Made by a program: the position numbers and the translations under genes
Source of the DNA: Rhodospirillales bacterium
GTDB lineage: Bacteria > Pseudomonadota > Alphaproteobacteria > Reyranellales > Reyranellaceae
Reading direction: 5' to 3'
Assembly: GCA_947466085.1 (NCBI GenBank)
Contig: CANIEC010000001.1
Span: 32,673 to 96,672 of the forward strand
Length of the DNA stretch: 64,000 nucleotides
Part shown: positions 14,066 to 23,339 of the stretch, piece after piece
Position numbering within the stretch: the stretch's first letter is position 1
Layout: each line of letters starts with the position of its first letter
Notes under the pieces: generated by a model
Told to the model about the DNA's origin: nothing
The model's database searches: none
Seen by the model: only the letters and a program-made list of their open reading frames with translations

Positions 14066-16405
14066 ATGTCCGAGGCTTCTTCCCTACCGCTCGCGCGCTT
14101 CACGATCGTCGAGGTGAACGACGCAAAAGTGCCGCTTTGCCTGCGTCTTGCGACGTCGCTTGCTGCGAAGATCGCAGCCGATCTCGGCGCCGACGTGCTC
14201 AAGATCGAGCCGCCGGGCGGCGATCCTGTGCGTCGGGCGCCGCCCCTGCTGCCGCAGGGCGGAAGCGCGCTGTTCCAGTTTCTCAACACGTCGAAGCGCT
14301 CGCTGGTGCTTGATCTTGCAAGCGAGTCGGGCCGCGCCGTGCTCGCAGGTCTGGTCGACAAGGCCGATGTCGTGCTGTTCGAAGAGCCGGCGTCCGTCGC
14401 GTCGACGCTGCGCGCGGGCAAGGCGACGCCGGTCGAGATCGCGGCCTTTCCGCTCGAGATGAACGCAGCGCAGCGTCCCGTCAGCGAACTGGTGATCCAG
14501 GCGCTGGGTGGGCTGATGCACATGGTCGGCGAGCCGGCACGCAAGCCGCTGAAGCTGGGCGGCCATCAGGCGTCGTATGCCGCAGGCCTCACCGCCTTCA
14601 CCGGACTCATGGCGGCGCTCGCCGCGCGTGATACGGGCCGGTCGGCGCCTTCCGTGCGTGTGTCGCTCGCCGAGGTGATGCAATGGGTGAACTGGAAGGC
14701 GGCCTCCGGGGCCGCAGCCTCAGGAATCTCGCCTGGCCGCGAGGGCAGGAACTCTGAATTCCAGGTCCTGCCCTGCCGCGACGGGCATGTCGCCGTCGTC
14801 TACACGGTGACACAGTGGCCTGCGACGCGTGCCCTGATCGGCGATTCCCGACTCGACGATCCGAAGTTCGGCACTCGAGCCGGCCGTCGCCAGAACATCG
14901 CCGAGCTCTATGCCGCGCTCGCGCCGTGGTTCGCCGACAGGACGCGCGACGAGATCCAGAAGACCGCACAGGCCAGGGGCGTCCCGTTCGGCCCGATCTT
15001 CTCACCCGCCGAGCTGCTGCAGACGGAGCAGTATGTGGCGCGCGGCTTCCTGGCCGACATGGCGCATCCGACGCGGGGCCGGCTGCGCCTGCCGCAACTT
15101 CCCGTGCAATGGAACGGCCGCTCTTTCGCGCCACGGCCCGCGCCTGATCTTCCTCCTCCCCATTCAAATGGGGAGGTGTCCTCGTCACACGAGGGCGGAG
15201 GGGGCAGAGGCCAACCCGCGAAAGATATGACCCCTCCGTCGCGGATGACCGCGATACCTCCCCATTTGAATGGGGAGGTTGGCGAGCGTCCTCTCGCCGG
15301 CATCCGCGTGCTCGATTTCGGTCTCCTGACCGCCGGCGCGAACACCTCGGCCATGCTGGCCGATCTCGGCGCCGACGTGATCAAGATCGAGTCCGGCGCC
15401 TATCTCGATCCCTTCCGCGTCGTCGGCAAGATCGACAGCGACGAGGGCTGGTGGAACCGCTCACCGCAGTTCCTCTTCACCAACCGCAACAAGCGCGGGC
15501 TGGCGCTCAACCTGAAGGACCCCGAGGGCCAGCGCGTGATCCGCGAACTCGCCGCGCATTGCGACGTCGTGGTCGAGAATTTCCGCCGCGGCGTGCTCGA
15601 CCGGGCGGGCCTGGGCTACAAGGATCTGAGCGCGATCAACCCCCGCCTGGTGTTCGCCGCCATCTCCAGCCAGGGCGACACGGGCCCCGAGCGCATGAAC
15701 GTGTCGTTCGGCAGCACGCTCGACGCCACCTCGGGCATCGCCTCGCTCACCGGCTACGAGGCCGAGGAGCCGCGCATCTCCGGCATGGACGTGAACTATC
15801 CCGACCAGATCGTCTCGCTGTTCGCCACCGGCATCGTCATCGCGGCCGTCACGGAAGCGCGCCGCACCGGACAGGGTGCGTTTCTCGATTTTTCCCAGCG
15901 CGAGGTCGCGTCGTTCACGCTCGGCGAGGAGATCCTTACGGCGTCAGCCGATCCGAACCATCGGCTGGCGCCACGCGGCAACAGCGAAGCGGGCGTGGCG
16001 CAGCAGGACTCCCATCAATGTGCAGACGGCAAATGGCTGGCCGTGACCCTCGACACACCCGATCCGTCGATGGCGACCTTCTGCGCCGGCAAGGACCGTG
16101 ACGCTGCACTGAACGCGCTGCTGGGCAAAGGCATTGCCGCAGCGCCCTGCCTCGACGGCAACGACCTGCTGCGCGACACCGCGCTCCAAGGCGTCACGCT
16201 GGTGCGCGACGAGAAGGGTGGCCTCGTGAAAGGACTGCCCTACCGACTCGACGGCAAGGGTCTCGCCATCGAGCGGCCCGCCCCCGATCTCGGCCAGCAC
16301 ACCGAGGAGGTGCTGCGCGAGCTGTTGGGCTACGACGATGCCCGCCTGAAGCAGTTGAACGACAGCGGCGTGACCTCGACCACGCCCACCATAGGAGACG
16401 TTTGA
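14066..16405 (+). CDS. Two-domain (fused) CaiB/BaiF CoA-transferase with palindromic-element linker
   Basis: The 779-residue protein contains two complete CaiB/BaiF units: about residues 1-362 (LGADVLKIEPPGGDPVRR, FLNTSKRSLVLDL) and about 408-779 (IRVLDFGLLTAGANTSAML, LGADVIKIESGAYLDPF, FTNRNKRGLALNL). Family members are normally single units of about 400 residues that dimerise as interlocked rings. At the place of the catalytic aspartate, both halves appear to have glutamate (VSLAEVMQW and DFSQREVAS), unlike the other two CoA-transferases in this window. Residues 364-405 are encoded by a 124-bp palindromic element inserted in frame. The ATG at 14066 is preferred over an open frame reaching 13982. 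It is followed after 3 bp by the nitronate monooxygenase gene, so an acyl-CoA activation role in that operon is likely. Confidence 0.9.
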   Translation: MSEASSLPLARFTIVEVNDAKVPLCLRLATSLAAKIAADLGADVLKIEPPGGDPVRRAPPLLPQGGSALFQFLNTSKRSLVLDLASESGRAVLAGLVDKADVVLFEEPASVASTLRAGKATPVEIAAFPLEMNAAQRPVSELVIQALGGLMHMVGEPARKPLKLGGHQASYAAGLTAFTGLMAALAARDTGRSAPSVRVSLAEVMQWVNWKAASGAAASGISPGREGRNSEFQVLPCRDGHVAVVYTVTQWPATRALIGDSRLDDPKFGTRAGRRQNIAELYAALAPWFADRTRDEIQKTAQARGVPFGPIFSPAELLQTEQYVARGFLADMAHPTRGRLRLPQLPVQWNGRSFAPRPAPDLPPPHSNGEVSSSHEGGGGRGQPAKDMTPPSRMTAIPPHLNGEVGERPLAGIRVLDFGLLTAGANTSAMLADLGADVIKIESGAYLDPFRVVGKIDSDEGWWNRSPQFLFTNRNKRGLALNLKDPEGQRVIRELAAHCDVVVENFRRGVLDRAGLGYKDLSAINPRLVFAAISSQGDTGPERMNVSFGSTLDATSGIASLTGYEAEEPRISGMDVNYPDQIVSLFATGIVIAAVTEARRTGQGAFLDFSQREVASFTLGEEILTASADPNHRLAPRGNSEAGVAQQDSHQCADGKWLAVTLDTPDPSMATFCAGKDRDAALNALLGKGIAAAPCLDGNDLLRDTALQGVTLVRDEKGGLVKGLPYRLDGKGLAIERPAPDLGQHTEEVLRELLGYDDARLKQLNDSGVTSTTPTIGDV
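15155..15278. repeat. Palindromic mobile-type element, copy 1 (in frame inside CoA-transferase)
   Basis: The 124-bp element is bounded by exact 22-bp terminal inverted repeats (15155-15176 and 15257-15278). Each is itself palindromic, with arms CCTCCCCATT and AATGGGGAGG around a 2-bp centre. Inside are a hairpin CCTCGT-CAC-ACGAGG (15180-15194), complementary GGAGGGG and CCCCTCC segments, and a hairpin CGCGG-ATGA-CCGCG. It is read as protein: the ends give PPHSNGEV and PPHLNGEV. The second copy, at 43878-43998, is read in the same frame across its left end. Confidence 0.93.
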
Positions 16406-16408
16406 TCC

Positions 16409-17389
16409 ATGCCGCGCGCGGAAGTGCACAAGTTGATGGAGCGCATGGCGATCCCCGCCATCGCCGCCCCCATGTTCCTGGTCTCCAATCCCGCGTTGAC
16501 GCTGGCCTGCTGCGGCGAGGGGCTGATGGGCAGCTTCCCCGCCCATGGCACGCGCAGCCGCGAGGAATTCCAGGCCTGGCTCGACGAAATGGTCGAGGGC
16601 ATGAAGCGCCTCGAGGATGCCGGCAAGAACCCCGCGCCCTGGGCCGTGAACCTCGTCGTCCATGCCTCTAACCCGCGCTATCAGGGCGATCTCGAACTGG
16701 CCGAGAAGTACAAGGTGCCGGTCGTGCTCACCTCCAAGGGCGCGCCGGGCGACGCCATCAAGCGCATCCATGGCTGGGGCGCCGTCGCCCTCCACGACAT
16801 CGCCAACCGGCGTCATGCCGAAAAGGCGCTGGAAGCCGGCGTCGATGGCGTGATCGCGGTGGCGGGCGGTGCCGGCGGCCATACCGGCACCATCAACCCC
16901 TTTGCGCTGATGAACGAGGTGCGCCAGCTGGGCGACAGCTTCGCGATCGTGCTGGCCGGCGGCCAGACGACGGGCCGCGACGTGCTCGCGGCCGAGGCCA
17001 TGGGCGCGGACCTCGCCTATATCGGCACGCGCTTCATCGCGACCCAGGAGGCGATGGCGGCGCAGGCGCACAAGGACATGATCCTCGCCACGCGTGCGAC
17101 GGACGTGTTCCTCACCGCCTCGGTCGACGGCGCACCGGCCAACTGGCTGACGCCGAGCCTGCTGGCCGCCGGTATCGATCTCGACGTGCTGCGCACGACT
17201 CTTCCCGGCAAGATCGTCGGCGCGCAGGAGAACAAGAAGCGCTGGAAGGACATCTACACGGCCGGCCACGGCGTCGGGAACATCGACGACGTCCCGGCCG
17301 CCGCCGACCTCGTCCGGCGCCTCGTCAGCCAATACCGCGAGGCGAAGTCTGAAATGGCGCGCGCGCTCACCGGTCGCGTCGCAGCGTAG
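16409..17389 (+). CDS. Nitronate monooxygenase (2-nitropropane dioxygenase family)
   Basis: The 326-residue FMN protein has the family blocks AIAAPMFLVSNPALTLACCG, AVAGGAGGHTGTINPFALM (phosphate loop) and GQTTGRDVLAAEAMGADLAYIGTRF. Members oxidise propionate-3-nitronate and other nitronates, or act as enoyl reductases. It begins 3 bp after the CoA-transferase stop, with AGGAGA upstream, and precedes a class III alcohol dehydrogenase by 57 bp. In catabolic CoA-ligase/transferase operons such proteins often have roles other than nitronate detoxification, so the substrate stays open. Confidence 0.9.
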   Translation: MPRAEVHKLMERMAIPAIAAPMFLVSNPALTLACCGEGLMGSFPAHGTRSREEFQAWLDEMVEGMKRLEDAGKNPAPWAVNLVVHASNPRYQGDLELAEKYKVPVVLTSKGAPGDAIKRIHGWGAVALHDIANRRHAEKALEAGVDGVIAVAGGAGGHTGTINPFALMNEVRQLGDSFAIVLAGGQTTGRDVLAAEAMGADLAYIGTRFIATQEAMAAQAHKDMILATRATDVFLTASVDGAPANWLTPSLLAAGIDLDVLRTTLPGKIVGAQENKKRWKDIYTAGHGVGNIDDVPAAADLVRRLVSQYREAKSEMARALTGRVAA

Positions 17390-17446
17390 ACGGTGGGCGG
17401 CCCCCTGCTCTAGGTTTCGGCTCCAGAGTTTCGAGGGGGTATCCGC

Positions 17447-18559
<1,113 letters not shown>

Positions 18560-18600
18560 CGGCCGAGCGCTCGCCGTCTCATTCCGGAGGAAGCCACGCT

Positions 18601-19482
18601 ATGACCGTGCGAAAGCTGGGCGGAGCCACCATCGAGAAGGTCGAGGAGATCTGCGGCCCGGGATTCAAGCCCGGCCGCATGTTTCCCAGGTTCGACCAGG
18701 AAGCCTTCGACGCCCAGAAGGGCTGGATGGTGCCGGAGCACGTACAGGAGGGCAGCGACCGGCTGATCGGGTCGGTCCACACCTGGATCGTGAAGACACC
18801 CAGGCACACGATCCTGATCGATACCTGCCTCGGCAATCACAAGCAGCGCCACAATCCCGGCTGGAGCGGCCTCAACACTCCGTTCCTCGATCGGCTCAAG
18901 GCCTGTGACTGTCCCGCGGAGTCCGTCGACTTCGTGATGTGCACGCACCTGCATGTCGACCATGTCGGCTGGAACACGAAACTCGAGAATGGTCGCTGGG
19001 TGCCGACTTTCCCCAACGCGAAGTATCTCTTCGCCAAGCGCGAGTACGCGCACTGGGAGAGCGAGCGCAAAGCGCAAGGTGAAGGCAAGGTGAACGACGG
19101 CTCGTTCGACGATTCGGTGCTGCCGGTCGTCGAGGCCGGCAAGGCGGTGATGATCGAGAGCGACCACCAGCCCGATCCGCTGCTCACCATCAGGGACTAT
19201 CCCGGCCACACGCCGGGCTCGATCGCGATCAACCTGAAGGACCAGGGCAAGCAGGCCTGCTTCTCGGGTGACATCATGCATCACCCGATCCAGGTCTATC
19301 ACCCCGACTGGTCGAGCCAGTTTTGCTGGGACCAGGCCATGTCGGCGGTCTCGCGCCGCAAGCTTCTCGAGGATTGCGTCGAGAGCAACGCACTGCTCTG
19401 CCCCGCCCATTTTCCCGGCGCCAATGCGGGCTACGTCAAACCCGAGGGCAGTTCTTTCCGCATCGAGTGGGACCGGCCATGA
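18601..19482 (+). CDS. Metallo-beta-lactamase-fold hydrolase (AHL-lactonase-like)
   Basis: The 293-residue protein has no signal peptide. It carries the binuclear zinc motif CTHLHVDHVGW, then DYPGHTPGSIAI and FSGDIMHHPIQV with the further metal ligands. The pattern is that of the lactonase/quorum-quenching and general MBL hydrolase group. The ATG at 18601 is preceded by CGGAGGAAG and lies 41 bp after the alcohol dehydrogenase. Its stop overlaps the start of an SMP-30-type lactonase by 4 nt, so the two hydrolases are translationally coupled and probably act on successive or related lactone or ester intermediates. Confidence 0.88.
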   Translation: MTVRKLGGATIEKVEEICGPGFKPGRMFPRFDQEAFDAQKGWMVPEHVQEGSDRLIGSVHTWIVKTPRHTILIDTCLGNHKQRHNPGWSGLNTPFLDRLKACDCPAESVDFVMCTHLHVDHVGWNTKLENGRWVPTFPNAKYLFAKREYAHWESERKAQGEGKVNDGSFDDSVLPVVEAGKAVMIESDHQPDPLLTIRDYPGHTPGSIAINLKDQGKQACFSGDIMHHPIQVYHPDWSSQFCWDQAMSAVSRRKLLEDCVESNALLCPAHFPGANAGYVKPEGSSFRIEWDRP

Positions 19483-20318
19483 AACTCGAACCGCTGCTCG
19501 CCGGCCTCTCGTTCGGCGAAGGTCCGCGCTGGCGGGACGACCGGCTCTATTTCTCGGACTTCTATGTCCACCAGGTGCGGACCGTCGACGAGAGCGGCAA
19601 GACCGAAACGATCGTCGAAGTGCCGGGCCAACCCTCCGGACTGGGCTGGCGTCCGGACGGCACGATGCTGATCGTCAGCATGACCGACCGCCGTCTGATG
19701 CGATTCGCGGGCGGCAAGCTCACCGTCGAGGCCGAGCTGGGTGCGATCGCGACCGGTCTGTGCAACGACATGATCGTCGATGCCAGGGGCCGCGCCTATG
19801 TCGGCAATTTCGGCTTCGACCGTCACGCCGGTGAGAAGCTGCGTCCCGCCGTGCTGGCCCGGGTCGATCCCGACGGCTCGGTTCATGCCGCCGCCGACGA
19901 GTTGATGTTCCCGAACGGGACCGTCATCACGCCCGACGGCAGGACGATGATCATCGGCGAAACCTTCGCCAAGCGACTCACGGCCTTCGACATCGCCCCT
20001 GACGGCACCCTGTCCAACCGGCGCATCTGGGCGGAGACGCCGACCTGCAATCCCGACGGCATCTGCCTTGATGCCGAGGGCGGCATCTGGGTCACCGGCG
20101 CCTTCACCCACCACATGGTCCGCGTGCTCGAAGGCGGCAAGGTCACGCATGATCTCGATCTCGGCGAACGCGCGGCCTATGCCTGCATGCTGGGCGGCAA
20201 GGACCGACGCACGCTTTTTGTCATCACGAACAGCGGCAGCGGCCCGGCCATTGCCGCCAAGAAGGACGGCCGCATCGAGACGATGCGCGTCGACGTGCCC
20301 GGCGCCGGCCTGCCCTAG
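19479..20318 (+). CDS. SMP-30/gluconolactonase-like beta-propeller hydrolase
   Basis: The 279-residue protein shows the repeating blade pattern and the metal-site segments of the SMP-30/LRE family: LSFGEGPRWRDDRLYFSD near the N-terminus, LCNDMIVDARGRAYVGNFG in the middle and PNGTVITPDGRTMIIGET. Such enzymes open sugar lactones and other lactones using a single Ca or Zn ion. It is coupled to the preceding MBL hydrolase by an ATGA overlap and is followed 9 bp later by an SDR. A lactone made by one of the dehydrogenases here is a reasonable substrate. Confidence 0.88.
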   Translation: MKLEPLLAGLSFGEGPRWRDDRLYFSDFYVHQVRTVDESGKTETIVEVPGQPSGLGWRPDGTMLIVSMTDRRLMRFAGGKLTVEAELGAIATGLCNDMIVDARGRAYVGNFGFDRHAGEKLRPAVLARVDPDGSVHAAADELMFPNGTVITPDGRTMIIGETFAKRLTAFDIAPDGTLSNRRIWAETPTCNPDGICLDAEGGIWVTGAFTHHMVRVLEGGKVTHDLDLGERAAYACMLGGKDRRTLFVITNSGSGPAIAAKKDGRIETMRVDVPGAGLP

Positions 20319-20327
20319 GAGGAAACT

Positions 20328-21149
20328 GTGAAAGGTCCAGAGGACGATGCCGGCCTGGCCGGCAAGGTAGCGATCATTTCCGGCGGTGGCGCCGTCGGCG
20401 ACGGGATCGGCAACGGTCGCGCCGCGGCGATCCTGCTGGCCCGCGCCGGCACCCGCGTGCTGGTGGCCGACCGCGACCTGAAGCTCGCGCAACGCACCGT
20501 CGAAATGATCCAGGCCGAGGGTGGCCAGCATGCCGCGGCCCATGCCGGCGACATGACGCAGGAGGCCGAGTGCAAGAGGCTGGTCGATGCCGCGGTCGAC
20601 CGCTGGGGACGGCTCGACTTTCTCGACAACAATATCGGCATCGGCAGTCGCGGCTCGGTCGTCGACGAGAAGCCCGAGGAGTTTCGTCGCGTGATGCAGG
20701 TCAACGTCGAGACGATGTTCCTGCTCTCCAAGCACGCGATCCCGGCCATGATCAAGACCGCCAAGGGCGGCTCGATCGTGAACATTTCGTCGATCTCGGC
20801 GCTGCGGCCGCGCGGCCTCACGACCTATACGACCTCCAAGGCCGCCGTGATCGGCCTCAGCCAGGCGATGGCGGTCGACCATGGCCGCGACAATATCCGC
20901 GTGAACTGCATCTGCCCCGGCCCGGTGTACACGCCGATGGTCTATGCTCGCGGCAACGGCATGAGCGAGGCCGCGCGCGCCCAGCGTGCCAGAGCCTCCG
21001 TCCTCAAGACAGAGGGCACGGGCTGGGACATCGGCCACGCGGTGCGCTTCCTGCTGAGCAACCATGCCCGCTACATCACCGGCCAGGTCCTCGTCGTCGA
21101 CGGCGGTGTGACCCTGCAGGGTCCGGAACGCGATTCGCAAGATCACTGA
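20328..21149 (+). CDS. Short-chain dehydrogenase/reductase (SDR)
   Basis: The 273-residue protein starts at GTG after AGGAGGAAAC. It has the cofactor loop ISGGGAVGDGIGNGRAAA, the DNNIGIG segment (usually NNAG), the catalytic serine region VNISSISAL and the catalytic TYTTSKAAV (Y-x3-K). The extended glycine loop with GIGNGRA is shared with the SDR at 21728, so the two are paralogues. NAD(P)-dependent oxidation of a secondary alcohol in the same pathway is expected. Confidence 0.92.
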   Translation: MKGPEDDAGLAGKVAIISGGGAVGDGIGNGRAAAILLARAGTRVLVADRDLKLAQRTVEMIQAEGGQHAAAHAGDMTQEAECKRLVDAAVDRWGRLDFLDNNIGIGSRGSVVDEKPEEFRRVMQVNVETMFLLSKHAIPAMIKTAKGGSIVNISSISALRPRGLTTYTTSKAAVIGLSQAMAVDHGRDNIRVNCICPGPVYTPMVYARGNGMSEAARAQRARASVLKTEGTGWDIGHAVRFLLSNHARYITGQVLVVDGGVTLQGPERDSQDH

Positions 21150-21171
21150 ATAAGAGGGAGAAACAACCAAG

Positions 21172-21726
21172 ATGGCCCGCCTGCCCTATCTCGAGCCCGA
21201 CCAGGTCGCGCCCGAGTATCGCGACATGCTCAAGCGCAACACCAACCTGCACAAGCTTCTGGTCAACTCGCCCGACATGGCGCGGGCCTTCAGCGGGCTG
21301 GGCGGCTACATCCGCTTCAAGAGCAAGCTCGATCCCCGCCTGCGCGAACTGGCCATCCTGCAGGTCGGCTGGCTGGAGAAGTCGGAATACGAATTCACCC
21401 ACCATGTGAAGATCGGCAAGGAATTCGGCGTTACCGACGAGGACATCCAGGCCCTGATGGCCGAGACCGAGGGCAAGCCCTCGAAACTCGAGCCGCTCGC
21501 CAAGGCGATCCTCAGGGGCGCGCGCGAAATGGTGAAGAACCTCGCCATGTCCGACGCCACCTTCGCGGAGATCAAGAAAGAACTGTCCGACGAGCACATG
21601 ACCGACCTCGTGCTCACCATCGCCTTCTACTGCGCCGTCGTCCGCGTGCTCGCCACCATGCAGATCGACAACGAGCCGCAGTACAAGGAAGTGCTCAAAC
21701 AGTACCCGATCCCGGGAGTGAAGTGA
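21172..21726 (+). CDS. Carboxymuconolactone decarboxylase/AhpD-like protein without the CxxC pair
   Basis: The 184-residue protein has the helical CMD core: LRELAILQVGWLEKSEYEFTHH and GVTDEDIQAL. The conserved histidine is present, but the redox cysteine pair of AhpD-type peroxidases is absent, so a thiol peroxidase role is unlikely. It lies 22 bp after one SDR and 1 bp before the next, which places it firmly in the operon. Proteins of this type often accompany SDRs in aromatic or terpenoid catabolic clusters; the exact function is not known. Confidence 0.85.
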   Translation: MARLPYLEPDQVAPEYRDMLKRNTNLHKLLVNSPDMARAFSGLGGYIRFKSKLDPRLRELAILQVGWLEKSEYEFTHHVKIGKEFGVTDEDIQALMAETEGKPSKLEPLAKAILRGAREMVKNLAMSDATFAEIKKELSDEHMTDLVLTIAFYCAVVRVLATMQIDNEPQYKEVLKQYPIPGVK

Positions 21727-21727
21727 C

Positions 21728-22528
21728 ATGCGCCTGAAAGATCGCGTCGCCATCGTCGTCGGCGCCGGACAGAGCCCCGGCGAAGGCATGGGCAACGGCC
21801 GCGCCACCGCCCTCACCTTCGCGCGCGAGGGCGCCAAGGTCCTCTGCGTCGATCACAATCTCGAGTCGGCAAAGGAAACCGTCGAGATGATCGGCGCCAA
21901 CCAGGGCACGGCAGTCGCCTTCAAGGCCGACGTGACCAGGGGCGCCGACCTCAAGGCCATGGTCGACGAGACGCATGCGCGCTGGGGCCGGGTCGACATC
22001 CTGCACAATAATGTCGGCGTCTCGCTGTCGGGCGGCGATGCCGAACTGCTCGACATTACCGAGGAAGCCTTCGACCGCTGCACCGCGATCAACCTCAAGA
22101 GCTGCATCTTCGCCGCCAAGCACGTGCTCCCGATCATGCGCGAGCAGCAGAGCGGCGTGATCATCAACATCTCGTCGATGGCTGTGATCACCACCTATCC
22201 CTACGTCGCCTACAAGGCGACCAAGTCGGCGATGGTGTCCTTCACCGAGCAGCTCGCCTACCAGAATGCGCAATACGGCATCCGCGCCAACGTGATCCTG
22301 CCGGGATTGATGAACACGCCCATGGCCGTCGACACGCGGGCCCGGACGTTCAAGAAGAGCCGGGCCGAGGTCGAGGCTGAGCGCGATTCCAAGGTGCCGC
22401 TGCGCAAGAAGATGGGCACCGGCTGGGACGTCGCCAACGCCGCCCTCTTCCTCGCCTCCGACGAGGCGAGCTTCATCACTGGCGTCACCCTGCCGGTCGA
22501 TGGCGGCGCCAGCGTGCGGCGCGGCTAG
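21728..22528 (+). CDS. Short-chain dehydrogenase/reductase (SDR)
   Basis: The 266-residue protein has the glycine-rich loop VGAGQSPGEGMGNGRATA, the NNVGVS segment, the serine region INISSMAVI and the catalytic VAYKATKSAM (Y-x3-K). It is closely similar in plan to the SDR at 20328, including the long loop and the segment near the C-terminus with KMGTGWDVANAALFLASDEA. An internal duplication of an SDR gene around the CMD-like gene is likely. The predicted role is NAD(P)-linked alcohol oxidation. Confidence 0.92.
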   Translation: MRLKDRVAIVVGAGQSPGEGMGNGRATALTFAREGAKVLCVDHNLESAKETVEMIGANQGTAVAFKADVTRGADLKAMVDETHARWGRVDILHNNVGVSLSGGDAELLDITEEAFDRCTAINLKSCIFAAKHVLPIMREQQSGVIINISSMAVITTYPYVAYKATKSAMVSFTEQLAYQNAQYGIRANVILPGLMNTPMAVDTRARTFKKSRAEVEAERDSKVPLRKKMGTGWDVANAALFLASDEASFITGVTLPVDGGASVRRG

Positions 22529-22546
22529 GGCACGATCCTTGCGTCG

Positions 22547-23314
22547 GTGAACGCCATGAACCGACTTGCCGGCAAGACCGCCCTCATCACCGGTGCCTCC
22601 TCAGGCATCGGCCGTGCCATCGCCAAGAAGTTCCAGGCGGAAGGGGCGACCCTTCTGCTGATGGACATCACGGAGGCCGTGGTCGAAGGCGGCGAGCCGA
22701 CCCACAGGATACTGAACGTACCCTTCTTCCAGGGTGACGTATCGAAAGAGGAGGATGTCGAGGAAGCCGTGCGCCGGGCGGCCCTGCCGACCGGCCGGCT
22801 CGACATCGTGGTCAACGACGCCGCCATCCGATCGGCGAAGAAACTCACCGACACGAGCCTGGAGGAATGGAACCGGGTGATGGAGGTGAACGTCACCGGC
22901 GTCTTCCTGATGTGCCGCGCTGCCGTGCGCCGGATGCTGACCCAGGAGATCCGCAACGAGGCGCGCGGGCGCATCGTCAACATCTCCTCGCAGCACGGCA
23001 TGATTTCCTCGCCGGAGGATTTCTCCTACGGCGTCTCGAAGTCGGCGGTGGTCTACATCACGCGCCAGATCGCCTCGGACTACGGCCGCGACAGCATCAT
23101 CTGCAACGCCGTGGCGCCGGGGAAAATCCTCACCGGCAAGACGGGGCGCGCGATCGAACCGCGCTGGATCGACTATTCCCATGCCCGCACGCCGCTGCCG
23201 CGCCTCGGCCGCTCCGAGGACGTGGCCAATGCCGCCCTGTTCCTCGCCTCCGACGAAGCGACGTTCATCACCGGCGAGAATCTGATGGTCGACGGCGGCT
23301 GGATGGCGAACTGA
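22547..23314 (+). CDS. Short-chain dehydrogenase/reductase (SDR)
   Basis: The 255-residue protein has a classical TGASSGIGRAIA cofactor motif, VNDAAIRS in the NNAG position, the serine region VNISSQHGM and the catalytic FSYGVSKSAV. Unlike the two SDRs upstream it has the short standard glycine loop. The start is GTG 22547 or ATG 22556; no strong Shine-Dalgarno decides. The gene is 18 bp after the previous SDR and 25 bp before the iron alcohol dehydrogenase. Confidence 0.9.
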   Translation: MNAMNRLAGKTALITGASSGIGRAIAKKFQAEGATLLLMDITEAVVEGGEPTHRILNVPFFQGDVSKEEDVEEAVRRAALPTGRLDIVVNDAAIRSAKKLTDTSLEEWNRVMEVNVTGVFLMCRAAVRRMLTQEIRNEARGRIVNISSQHGMISSPEDFSYGVSKSAVVYITRQIASDYGRDSIICNAVAPGKILTGKTGRAIEPRWIDYSHARTPLPRLGRSEDVANAALFLASDEATFITGENLMVDGGWMAN

Positions 23315-23339
23315 AACAAAGCCGTGGGAGGAAGGCGCA

